Shown here: in pieces, positions 35,088-45,830 of the stretch
Position numbering within the stretch: the stretch's first letter is position 1
Layout: every line of letters begins with the position of its first letter
Assembly: GCA_002081555.1 (NCBI GenBank)
Contig: MZNV01002169.1
Coordinates: 1 to 64,000 of the forward strand
DNA from: Protostelium mycophagum
Taxonomy: Eukaryota; Evosea; Variosea; Protosteliida; Protosteliaceae
Direction: 5' to 3'
Length of the DNA: 64,000 nucleotides
Notes under the pieces: model-generated
Told to the model about the DNA's origin: nothing
Seen by the model: only the letters and a program-made list of their open reading frames with translations
Databases searched by the model: none
Program-made: the position numbers and the translations under genes

Positions 35088-35259
35088 CCAGAATTTCTAA
35101 GAAGGCAGAAGACGATAAATTGGCAAAACGAATCAGAGAATCGTATGCTTGCCTCAGACATCGCGCCATGCATAAAAGGTAGGCAACCTGCTAAAAGTGT
35201 CCCGGTTTTGACTCTTAAAGGTGCCCCGCTGAATGTCCTGAGGGACGGATACCAAAACC
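35088..35259 (+). repeat. 172-bp duplicate of part of the Plus3 gene (inverted relative to source)
   Basis: This segment is almost identical to 49110-49281 read on the opposite strand; I count about one mismatch in 172 bp. Homology starts at CCAGAATTTCTAAG and ends at GGATACCAAAACC, and the flanks differ. The source lies across an exon end and the following intron of the Plus3 gene, so this copy was moved as DNA, not through mRNA. It encodes nothing in its new place that I can support. Confidence 0.9.
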
Positions 35260-36240
35260 GCAACTCGAAACACCGGAAGGAGAATGAACGGAGGGTGAAT
35301 ATGGGGCAGGTGTTTGATTGACAACAGACAAATGACGCAGATATCGAGCGGATATCTATCAAAAACATAATAAAATCAGAAAGATACATAAATAATTCGT
35401 ATTTTATGTACCTCTCTTGTAACACCCCAATGTACAGCGTGTGGATGCCGACTTAGATTGCTTTGCGCCTGTCAAAAAATGTCGGAAATGAAATTACAAC
35501 ACCACAGTATCACCTTTTCTGGCTTATTAATAGTGTGGGAAATTTTCTCTTGCAATCTGCTGTGTTTGGTTTCTGGTGTACTCCCAAGGGAGTTCTCTGT
35601 CAAAAATATTCATGTGTACCGCTGTTGGTGGGTCTTTCGCAGTGGCTGTGTCTTTGGTGTTGCTTTTCCAACTATCCGTGCAAGCCGACGCTCTTCAGCC
35701 GCGGCTAGCAAGTGTCCAATTAATTGATCTTGTTGTGAAGATGAGGGTTGTGATCACTCAGTGCTCATTTCTGATGATAAAAAGTCATGCTGAGAGAGGT
35801 GAGCATGTCGACAGTAACCCTTTGATCATCGCTTTGGGGGACAGTTTGTCACCACACTGATAATGCAATAATAATATTATAATATAACATCTTTATTCGT
35901 CACGCAGATCGAGATGGACCCGATTGAACAATAAATGGACAGTAACATCTTCGCCACTAATTTTATTCTAATTAACATTGCAACTTTCACCGTCAACTAC
36001 CCCTTTGACGTTGTCAAATTTGCGGAGCCTGGAGTTAGCCACTCCTACATTCGATGAGTGCATTTCCCTGAGTTCATCAGGCTCCCGAGCAGGCCAGATG
36101 ATCATACATCCTGTAATCAGACAAGGGCCAACAGTCGCCCACCATGCTTCATCAAACAGCGCAGAGAACACTCTACCAACTGTGAAGTGTTGAAGAAGAA
36201 GGTTGACTTGACCTGATCCATCTTTGTTGAGAACGTCTTA
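35260..36240. other. Region without a secure gene
   Basis: Several medium-length open frames overlap on both strands but none shows a domain. The best candidate is on the minus strand at 35968-36171 (FSALFDEAWWATVGPCLITG then MIIWPAREPDELREM), which stays open rightwards to about 36240 as VLNKDGSGQVNLLLQHF and might be a small gene with one hydrophobic segment. Confidence 0.35.
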
Positions 36241-36779
36241 CCACCATAGATATATGAGAAAGAAGACTGAGGAGTACCACTCCCAGTTTAACGTCCCCTC
36301 ATGAATGTGTCCATGCGCCCAAATATTATTTCCGCTGCCACTTCAAACTTCCTTGTGCTGTTTTTGACGCTTTCATCGATCTGAAGGCAGTGGAAGGCAT
36401 CTGAAGGTGGAGATAAATTCTCTCGAAGATTGTGGGAATACAATATTCAGCCACTCATGTGAGTTCTTCTTTGGAGATAAATCTAAAAGTGTCTAATAAT
36501 ACAAAGGCAAGACCAAATCGTGCCACCATCGGATAAATCAGTAAGACTCTTTGCATCATTTATTCATATCGCTGATGATTAGTCGGGCATTTGGCAAAAT
36601 TCGCAGAGACCCGGGGCCAGAAGAGGAGTAGGTCCCAATATTCAAGTGGGATTTGCTCAAGAGAATAACCAAGATCCGTTCTTGCAACGTTCCATCTCTT
36701 TAACCGCTGCCAACAGTAACATCTTGTCATCTTCTTAAGATCGACACATTTTAAACATACAACAGGAAATAATGGAGGG

Positions 36780-38912
36780 ATGTTAAGAAGGGAGCTGCAG
36801 AAACAATCTGTGGGAGAGGTTAACTTTCAATCTCCAATCTCCAGAACATCGATCACGGAAATAGAATCAGAAGTGGTGCCAACAAATAATAGCACAGCTT
36901 GGGTCAGTTCACCGCGGCCGATAACAGCACCAGTCTATAGCATACCAAATACAGGTAGATCGCCGAGCGCCGGAACCATATTGGAGGCAATGGGAACCTC
37001 TTTCGAAGACTCAAATCATCGGAATAGCAGGCAATTACCATCGAAAAGTCTTTCAGAGGATACTTTTCCAGATCGATACAGAGATGCAAATAATTCAACA
37101 ACAACAACCACAAGAAGGAACACGTATGTATGAATTACGATAACATGTGAAGTGATTACCATCTAGAGACGACGATAATGATAGTGAATCATGCCCAGAA
37201 GAACAATCACACTTCGAGAGAAGGATGAAAAACCTCATGAAAAATAATTCCATTTCTAGTTTAAGTAGATCAGAGGGTATGATGATGATATGATTGACAA
37301 ATCTAAACAAAACAGACGATACATCTTTTAGAAAGAGTTTATCAAGTGGTGGATTTAATACATTAAGAACGAAGATGTCCAGCACGTCTTTAACAAAGAG
37401 AAACACACACGATCACAACAAGAGGAATTTAGAAAGCAATCCCAGAGACATGCGGAAGACTTGTTCATCAGAAGAAGTCGGCGATTTCAAATCGATTCAA
37501 ACAAGTATATAACATGTCTTTATCATCAACATATTCACCTCGGCATAGATGATCTGGACATGACCCGATTAACTCGATCTTCCATGAGGATGTCTGGAGT
37601 CTTACTGCATGGTGACGTGTTTCTCCTCCTTCATTTATTTATGTCTATAGGAATGAAAAGAGAAATATGGAGGAGCAGGATGATCACCTTGCATGAGGGT
37701 TACATGTATATCTATGACTCTGACACGGTGTGTAGACAATATATAATTCTTAATTAATTGGATGTTTAGAGGTTTAGTGATTGCATGAGAAATAATTTTT
37801 GTCGCTGTCACGAAGCCGAAAGGCGTGAACTGTTTTTGCTTTATCCATGTTAAATATCACGATAATTTAAAGTGATAAAAACCGCAACAATATTGTAAAT
37901 TCAAAATGGTTGCCACATGTGTTTTTTGTGCAAATCTACTTTTCTACATGAATACCAAAATAAATATATTTACATCTTAAAAACGACGGAAATACATTTA
38001 TATCGACTAGGAATCACGGCTTGAACGAAGGATGAATATCAGAGAGTGCTATTGGGAGTATGTTGACGGTGATGACCGCTCTTTCAACATCGGAAATAAC
38101 AACAATGACATCGTCTTGTATTTCTCCACAAACAGCACAGGTGTTTTTTATATTTTTTTTATTTGAACGAAATTTTGATTAATTTTTGATCTCTTCTACT
38201 AAAATTAAAAAATAATTTAAAAAAATAATTTTCAAAAATATTAACAAAGAAAGATGACAACATCCAATGGACAAACGCTCTCACAGCACACGGCTGTATC
38301 GCACCGAAAACAGTACGTCTTAAAGACAAACATGTCATTCATAACCTCTCAGATGTTTGCAAGCAGACAGAGCAATATAGAGAAGGCCCCCTCGAGGCTG
38401 AAGGCGACACAAGCTTTCGTTCAAAACACACTCGACCCGTTCCAATGTCACTGTGAAGCGTATATAGAGGACGTCTTTATCGGCGACAACAGCCCGGTAT
38501 GTCCGTGTGGATGTTCAATGTGCTGATATATATAGATATTCAAGATACATGTTTATTTTAGTGACTGGGAGTGGTATATCTTACGTTCAAAGAAGGACCT
38601 CTCTACCATGAATAATGGGGTATGCATTTTAATGATCACGATATGGAATGACATCGACAGTTGATGACGTCCAAATTGTTTAGTTCGGGGCCACACCTAA
38701 AGATTAGATATCCAAAAGGACTGAAAGGAGTCTCGGCGCGCGAGAACGTGTCGCTATACCAAGATTTTCTGGACGATATAGAGGCAGAGAGGACGTCAAT
38801 ATTCGCTCACAAAGGGCTGAGATCGATTTATTCAAAGTTCTTCGCACCTCTAAGACAAGGAGACACGCAGCTGCCAGGATTCGTCCTGCCTTTTCCAATA
38901 GATCCGACATGA
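36780..38912 (+). CDS. Ser-rich protein with probable PH domain
   Basis: The first exons encode low-complexity Ser/Thr/Asn-rich text (SPISRTSITEIESEVVPTNN; STTTTTRRNT; SLTKRNTHDHNKRNLES). Around 37.55-37.73 kb a PH-domain start appears once an intron is removed: RMSGVLLH then GMKREIWRSRMITLHEGYMY and IYDSDT, as in the strand pattern of PH domains (GxLxK, then WKxRxFxL). Later exons give ECYWEYVDGDDRSFNIG with NDIVLYFSTNST, FQCHCEAYIEDVFIGDNSP, DWEWYILRSKKDLSTMNNG, and a C-terminal region YQDFLDDIEAERTSIFAHKG ending FVLPFPIDPT, TGA 38910-38912. The C-terminal region is not recognised. The start is uncertain; exons upstream of 36780 may exist. Confidence 0.5.
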
Positions 38913-39110
38913 TGATGATCTTGTTTCTTTTAGAACAGACATACTTATCCATAACTCGGAGTATATCCATCAAGTATGGCTGACTGTCAGGTTCCTTCCA
39001 CTCAAATATCTTACAAAAAAGAACCTGGTTATTGATTTCCATCGTTGTAGATGGTGGTGGTGATCAACCCTCCATTTTATTCGTTGAAATCCTGCCATCA
39101 CCCCAAAACG

Positions 39111-42100
39111 ATGTTCGCAAGACTAGGGGTAGGTCTATGTTCTTCAATTTCATTTCTGGTCGAGAAGTTGCTCGATAGTCTGAGCGAGGGCTTCAAGATA
39201 TATAATAAAGATGCTGCCTTAATTCCAGATAGCTCATGTTTGCAGGGACTTACTCCCCTCAAGACGGTTCCCTTCACAAAGAGGACAGGTGATGCTTTTT
39301 AATCGGTCAAATTAAAGTGATTTAGTGTTTCTACCACAGACAGGCAACACAGCACTTCTTTCACGTAATCTTTTCAAATTTCGCTCGAGTGGGGCAAAAG
39401 AACAGGCAGATGCACGTCCTCTTGACTCAGAGGCACAAGCAACATATCTCAAGGTGAGTGAGACATGATAATGATCTCCGCTGACAAATCGCAGGAGTTG
39501 AGCGATAAGAAGAAATTTGCAGAGATTAGAGATCGATTTCAATCTGGTGCCTTTGCGATGGATTCCAAATCACAAGTAAGATGATCCATGCAGCTGTCTG
39601 TCATTACTTGATTGAGATCGACATTAAACCAATGCAGGTACTCTATCTCAAAGCACTCACTCATCTAAAAGAGATCGAACATCTAAAACTTGGGGAGTTC
39701 GTTAAAGCTTATTACCCAAATAATTCAGCAGGAACAACAGTTAAAACAGAGACGACAGGTACTAAAGAGGATGATCAACAAAACACTAGATCTGGGGCCT
39801 CCAATGTCGGCTTCGCTTATGGGCAGCCAAACATACCTATACCCATACAACTATTCCTCTCGCCTGCAGAGAAGCGTTCGAGAGCTTTTTGGAGGTAGAT
39901 CACTTTTCTAATGTAAATAAATTGATGATCATCAGGATTTTATCCACATTGATCGCAGCATTGGGTGCAGGAGCTCTGATCTATCTCATTACCCTTGGTG
40001 GTGGTGAAGAAAAGATAAAAGCTGGGTCTGGTGAGTGATGAAAAATAAAGACATTGATGACATGAGCAGCTCTGCCCTTCCAAATGTCAAACGCTCACAC
40101 ACAGGTCCAAAATGTGACAGAGAAATTCGAAGATGTGAAGGGATGTGATGAGGCCAAAGATGAGCTGATCGAGGTAGATATAAATGTTAACTACATCACA
40201 TTTTGTGCAGCTCTGCTGCAGTGCTTCCTCATGCAACATTTCATGATTACGCATGAAGTGTCAGAGATTTACAATATCCCGCCAAATTTCGAATTCGAAT
40301 TTTAAATCACGGGAAGGTGGTGGAATATTTGAAGAACCCAAAGAAATTTTCAAGACTTGGAGCAAGGCTTCCAAAAGGTAATTTTCAAATACATATTTAT
40401 GTATGAATTCATTCAAAAAACAATACAAGCCAAGTATTTTGTTGTAAAGATTATCAAAATATATTTACATGTCTACAGGAGTACTGTTAGTCGGTGATCC
40501 CGGAGTTGGAAAGACATTGCTGGCCAGAGCAGTTGCTGGAGAAGCAGGAGTCCCATTTTTATACTGCTCTGGATCCTCTTTTGATGAGATGTTTATTGGT
40601 GTCGGCCCAAGAAGAATCAGAAACTTATTCGGTAAGAAAAATAAAATATAAATAAAACATAAATATAAAGAAAATATAAATAAAATAAAATAAAAATAAC
40701 ATATAAATAAAATAAAATAAAACATAAATAAGATATAAATAAAATATAAATAAGATATAAATAAAATATAAAGAAAAGAAAACATAAATAAAATAATGAA
40801 AACAGATGATGCCAAGAAGTTAGGACAATGCATCATATTCATAGATGAGATAGACGCAATAGGGTATTAATTCTATTTAATATTGATATGATTCCTGGTA
40901 ACGGATTTGGACTTGAAAATCACGGTAACTACCGCGATTTTCTCAAAAGGTCCAAATTCGTTATCACCGCATAAAATACGAGAAGAAACATGATCATGAT
41001 GAGATATCAGTATCTGATATCATGACAGCACATCAAGAAAACGGAGCATGTCGAGTTCGTATTCAAAAGAAAACACACTCAACCAACTCCTCACGGAGCT
41101 TGACGGGTAAATACGAGATATTTTGTATTTTTCTTAGGAAAAAAAATGATCTATTTTTAGATTCAAGCAGACATCGGGGATCATCATCATCGCGGCGACA
41201 AATTTCCCCGAGTCACTTGACAAGGCTCTGACAAGGCCAGGACGATTTGATAAACAGATTGTGGTGCCAGTCCCTGACATAAAAGGCAGGAAAGAGGTAC
41301 GAGTGTTCTATTTTTAGATATGGCAGGTTGTAGTGCGGCTCTGCCGCAGCGTAAGACCAAGAGATCAATATGTTCCGGGCCGACAATTTGTTATAGACGC
41401 CGTGATAATGTCACAAATTCGCATCTTAAGAATCTGCGAAAAAATTCGCAGATGCGGCAGAGTCACGACACAACCTCCCTGATATTTACAATTGTAGATA
41501 TTGGATGTCTATTTGAAGAAGATCACCGTAGCACCAGATGTGGACAGCAGATCCATAGCTCGTGGTACCCCAGGATTCACCGGTAATCTTCTAACCTTTA
41601 CATTTAATTTCATCAAACTTTTTGCAAAGATATTCATAGATCGAGATTTATGTACCCAGAAGGATTAGTCGTTGATCTCATGCATTCACCAAAACCATAA
41701 TGTAGAACAACACTGTGTTGCGGCTGTGCCGCAGTATTCGGTACCACAGCACAATACTGCGGCACAGCCGCAACAACGGTACCGAATACTGCGGCAGAGC
41801 CGCAGAACAACAGACGCAGTAGAGGCATTCAGCGACAGATGCAATCCGTGCAACACTGCGGCAGAGCACCGCAGCACAACAGAGCCGCAATAGAAGTGCA
41901 GAGTTGACCATAGCCCAACACATCACAACATCGCGGCAGAGCCGCAGACAAACAACCCACAATGGTCACCACCACCTCCATCCAAAAGTATACACACACT
42001 CACCTCCACAGGTGCCGACCTCTCTAACGTGGTGAACATCGCCGCAATCAAAGCCGTTGTCGCCGACAAGAACCACGTCGAGATGAAAGATATAGAGGAG

Positions 42101-43265
42101 GCAAAAGACGATGTTATTATGGGAATCAAGAGAAAGACAGGGGACATGAAGCACAAGTCAAGGTTGATGACGGCATATCACGAAGGTGGACACGCGCTCG
42201 TCGCGATCCACGCAGAGGGCGCGGTGCCTCTACACAAGGCGACCATCGTGAAGAGAGGTCATGCTTTGGGAATGGTGTGTTTGAATTCGTGATCTATTTT
42301 TAGATGTGGCAGGTTGTAGTGCGGCTCTGCCGCGCTTCAAGTAGAAGAATGATGATATCTGATGTTCTCTGGGCTGTTTGTTGTGGCGACTTGCACCACG
42401 AATGAAAGTTTGTGCTGCGGTACAAACGCGAAAGTGTTTTTGGCAGTTTGATGGCAGAATTGGATAGTGTGGTTGTCTCGAGGCGCTTTGTGCAGCATCT
42501 GCAATATGAAAATTCCAACCACACTAAAAACATTTTATTCTACGATATATTAATTCATACATTTATTTATTTTTCAAGACTGTTCAACTTCCACATGAAG
42601 ACGTAGAGTCAGAGAGTAGAAAGAATATGAAAGCAAAGTTGGCATGCCTCATGGGAGGAAGAGCTGCTGAGGAGATCGTATACGGTTATGATGAGGTAGT
42701 TAATTGTACATTTCAATATGCACAGCGGCTGCTGTGCAGGCGAGGCCGAAGTTATGCTTGTAGAGTATTTGTGGTGTAAAGTGGCAGAGACGCACCAAAA
42801 AACAGGCATTCTATGCGGTGCAGCTGCAGTGCTTGAAGATGTCTTTAATATATTGAAATAGAAAAGGTATCCTCAGGTGCCTCATCAGACCTGCAATCAG
42901 CGACTAAACTGGCCAACGCCATGGTCACCCGATGGGGAATGTCTGATAAGGTCGGCATGATCTACTTAGACCCAAAAACCATCTCAGATCAAGAGAAGAA
43001 CACCGTCGATGCTGAGATGAAGATCATTCTGAACGTATGTATATGAGAGAAAGAGATGGAAATTGATGTGGTGATTAGGAGGCATATGAGAGTGCAAAGA
43101 AGATCTTAACCGAAAATCGCACACAATTGGATCGGATAGCAAACGCTTTGGTGGAGGTATATCTCATGATCTGGATGAAAATGATGACGTGCGCAGATGG
43201 AGACATTAGATGCAGAGGAGATCAAGCAATTGGCCAAAGGCGAAGATATCAAAAAGCCACTTTAA
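39111..43265 (+). CDS. yme1l: YME1L/FtsH-type i-AAA protease
   Basis: ATP-driven zinc metalloprotease of the mitochondrial inner membrane. N terminus MFARLG is basic and import-like; one TM helix ([19 protein letters not shown]) lies near 39.97 kb. The AAA module follows: [14 protein letters not shown], Walker [21 protein letters not shown] (40.5 kb), [17 protein letters not shown], Walker [13 protein letters not shown] (40.84 kb), and second region of homology [20 protein letters not shown] with [10 protein letters not shown] (41.2 kb). The protease part has [20 protein letters not shown] (HExxH zinc site, 42.18 kb), [17 protein letters not shown] and the third ligand region [20 protein letters not shown]. 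It ends [20 protein letters not shown] and TAA 43263-43265. Introns are longer than elsewhere because three hold GC-rich hairpin repeats and one an A-rich tract. Confidence 0.95.
40634..40803. repeat. AAATA-type low-complexity tract in a YME1L intron
   Basis: About 170 bp of A-rich sequence made of AAATAAAATA and ATAAATAAGA units with almost no C, filling the intron between the FDEMF exon and the Walker B exon. Confidence 0.85.
41308..41347 (+). repeat. 40-bp repeat, copy 1 (of 2 in YME1L introns)
   Basis: Begins CTATTTTTAGAT and runs through TGGCAGGTTGTAGTGCGGC to GCCGC. It matches 42294-42333 with one mismatch. It contains the left arm of the hairpin element and an AG that resembles a splice acceptor. 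Confidence 0.85.
41327..41484. mobile_element. MITE-like hairpin element in a YME1L intron
   Basis: The left end reads GTTGTAGTGCGGCTCTGCCG and the right end is its imperfect inverse (TGCGGCAGAGTCACGACACA then AC). About 158 bp lies between the outer ends, including an internal palindrome around AATTCGCATC and AAAAATTCGCAGATG. No coding capacity. The left arm and its 19 preceding bases recur at 42294-42333. Confidence 0.55.
41714..41946. repeat. Nested cluster of GCGGC/GCCGC hairpins in a YME1L intron
   Basis: At least six near-palindromes of the form TGCGGC-NNN-GCCGCA in about 230 bp. Two larger nested inverted repeats are visible: GTTGCGGCTGTGCCGCAGTA against its exact inverse near 41755-41776, and CAGTATTCGGTACC against GGTACCGAATACTG near 41780-41795. 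The intron separates the exon ending RGTPGFTG from the exon [13 protein letters not shown]. Confidence 0.8.
42294..42333 (+). repeat. 40-bp repeat, copy 2
   Basis: Second copy of the segment at 41308-41347, in the intron after the exon ending VKRGHALGM. The right-hand arm of a full element was not found here, so this copy may be truncated. Confidence 0.85.
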
Positions 43266-43375
43266 ATACATTCATCGTGTTTAGTCGGTTTTGTTCATCA
43301 TTTCGATGTGCGCTGGAATCTGCGAGTGTTCAAAAAAACAAAACCGTTGACACAATTCACATCAAAGATTTAAGA

Positions 43376-44836
43376 ATGAAAGGCCAAACGAACGAAATGA
43401 AGCGTGCCATCACCACTGGTATTGCTGGTTTCACAAAACAAACGAAGAAAGAAGATGATCCATTCCCTGATTCGAAGGACTCTTTAGATAGTTCACTGGA
43501 CTCGACAGATGAAGGATCAAGTGAGTCGAGGATCATTCACAAAGCACAAAGCACGACCATCGTTTTTAATATTGCCAGCCAAAAAAACACAGAACAAGCT
43601 GCAACGTGCGACGTCCTCGACGATTGGTGATAAGCAAGAGGTAGTGAAGAGTAATCTGGATGACACCCTCGAATTTGTGAGTCTGATAAAAAATGGATCG
43701 TTTTTTATTCAACACAGGAAGAAGAAGAGACAGTTGATCGTTCAACCAGTAAAGTGGTCAGAGAATATGTAACACCACAAAACAAACGGATTCAGGTAAT
43801 CATATCTCATACAATCGATTTAAATGTAACGATCGATCAAGGTGCGACATGGAGATATCACAACAGAAGACACTGATGCAATTGTGAATGCGGCCAATGG
43901 ACAATTAGCACATGGTGGTGGTGTTGCAGGAGCTGTCTGCAGAGCTGGAGGACCATCGATACAGAGAGAGAGTGACAAATGGATCGCCACACACGGAAGT
44001 GTAGACACTGGCGAGGTCAGTGTCACATTTTGTGCTGTGGATGGACGATGATACAATGACGTCATCATGATTTCAGTGACTCACGAATCAAAGGTGGCTG
44101 TTACCGGTGCTGGAAGAATGATATCTCGTCACCTCATACATGCTGGTAAGCGAAAGAGGACAAAAGATTGTGAATTGATGATGACACGATGCCAGTGGGA
44201 CCGATATGGAGAGATGGAAGCAGAAATGAGGAAGCTTTATTGGAGAAATGTGTGTGGAATAGTATCTATAAAGCTCATGAAATGGAGCTAAAATCCATCA
44301 GCATACCAGGTACATTACATCTCCTTCTTCATTTTCTTCAGACTAACACGAATAGCAATATCTTCTGGAATATTTGGCATGCCAAAAGAATTAGTTGCAG
44401 AGATCATGGTGAGTCTCTTTATAATTCACATCTTCCCAATGTATATATCAATTTTGTTTGGTGTGGACACCACGAGATCCACCTTTGCCTTTGTGCCAAA
44501 GCACATGACGGTGCTGTATTTTTGCCAAAATGAATTTGAATATTTTGGATATGTTATTTTTGTAACGCATAGAGATACCTGCAGATAGACTAAAGGTGTC
44601 CATTCATTTATTTCACCAAGTTAAAGATCTAAATATGTAAAAATAATGCAGCTGTGCTGCTGTCTTTATGAACAATATCCTTTTATTTTGAGACTTGGCA
44701 GTTTCGAGTGGCTCTAAAGTTCAGCAAATCCTACTCTGAGAGCAGTGTGGAGGAGATAAGATTCACCAACTTTGACACACCCACCGTGTCTGTATTTCGA
44801 GAAGAGTTTGACAGGTTGTTTCCCAAGGAGAAATAG
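43376..44836 (+). CDS. Macro domain (ADP-ribose-binding) protein
   Basis: Probable ADP-ribosyl hydrolase or O-acetyl-ADP-ribose deacetylase of the MacroD type. After a Ser/Asp-rich leader from ATG 43376 ([35 protein letters not shown]) and an acidic linker, the macro fold is plain: [37 protein letters not shown], then [41 protein letters not shown] and [14 protein letters not shown]. The DAIVNAAN motif and the GGGVAGAV loop that contact ADP-ribose are intact. The last exon ([32 protein letters not shown]) ends at TAG 44834-44836. A decayed copy of that last exon lies 0.6 kb downstream. Confidence 0.85.
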
Positions 44837-45029
44837 AGATATGAAATATCGATAGATCATTATTGTACTACACGTTCCTTAACGGGTCTGATAACGTGCA
44901 CTTCACGTTGTTGTTTTGATGGCTTCTCTTTGTTCTGGGAATGTTTTTGCGTAATACTCATCTACAACTCGGCAACCATTTCCATCCGGTGAAGAAGCTG
45001 ATGAAATATCCTCACAAGATGGCGAAGTA

Positions 45030-45225
45030 CTCTGTTGTTTAGGATGTCTGAATGACACAGTCGCGCTATCAAATAGGCACATAGAGATAGTGAGAATGTT
45101 ATGCAGGATAATAGAACCAATCTGTCAGAGAATAGGTATATAGAGACAGTAAGGATGTTTTTAGAGGATAGTAGAATAAAATTATCTAATTTACAACGTC
45201 AAATTGAAGTGAATAAATAAAATAG
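45030..45225 (+). pseudogene. Ankyrin-repeat fragment
   Basis: Two imperfect direct repeats about 60 bp apart read as ankyrin-like text in two frames: ALSNRHIEIVRMLCRI and ENRYIETVRMFLEDSRIKLS, the latter running to VNK and a stop. The same subfamily (GHIDIVRMLL) is present on the other strand near 28.45 kb. It is too short to be a gene and is probably debris from a larger ankyrin gene. Confidence 0.55.
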
Positions 45226-45299
45226 ATCAGAATCTGAAAGAAAACCAAAGACATTCAATTGACTTGTTTCAAATCACTTTTGCAATCCTCTGTTAAACA

Positions 45300-45512
45300 G
45301 CAAAGGTCAGTGCACTGTCTTTATATTAATATTGCTTTTGGCACTTTTATTTTGATTATCTCCTCTGACTTTGTCAGTGTACAAGGTTTCAAGTGGCCCT
45401 GAAATTCAGAAAATCATGCTTTGAAAATTGTACAGAAGAGATAAGACCAATAACTTTGACACCCACTGTGTCTGCATTTAGAGTTTGACAGTTGTTTCCC
45501 AAGAAGTAATAA
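45300..45512 (+). pseudogene. Decayed copy of the last macro-gene exon
   Basis: This stretch aligns with 44630-44836, the last intron and exon of the macro-domain gene. Matching blocks include TTTCAAGTGGCCCTGAAATT against TTTCGAGTGGCTCTAAAGTT, GAAGAGATAAGA against GAGGAGATAAGA, and AACTTTGACACCCAC against AACTTTGACACACCCAC, then GAGTTTGACA-GTTGTTTCCCA. Small deletions break the frame, so it is a non-functional partial tandem duplicate. Confidence 0.75.
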
Positions 45513-45830
45513 AAGATAAAATGTTTCCCACAGAGGACAAGAATGTATACATTCTTGTATAATCCTTAAGGTGGTCCCACCGTTTATGGCCTCATTCTGG
45601 ATGTGATGAGTAATTATGATATCTTTATTGCTTCTGAGGTGCTTCTGTCTTCTTCAATGGTGATCTTGTATATCCATGCAGACCTCCAACATTTGGCTGA
45701 TGCGTGTCCCAGGGACGAGCAAGTATTCACCAGAAAGATCTGCAAATTCGATTCGTTCCTGGTTGCAAAACAGCGGGAATCACTTCACTGAACAACAACA
45801 CCTTCTTTTCCAAAGACCAAAATCTTGAAG

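Noticed and set aside
35968-36240. An EF-hand in the minus-strand text NKDGSGQVNL
   Set aside because: The loop lacks the leading Asp and the final Glu of a canonical EF-hand, and no second hand or flanking helices are visible.
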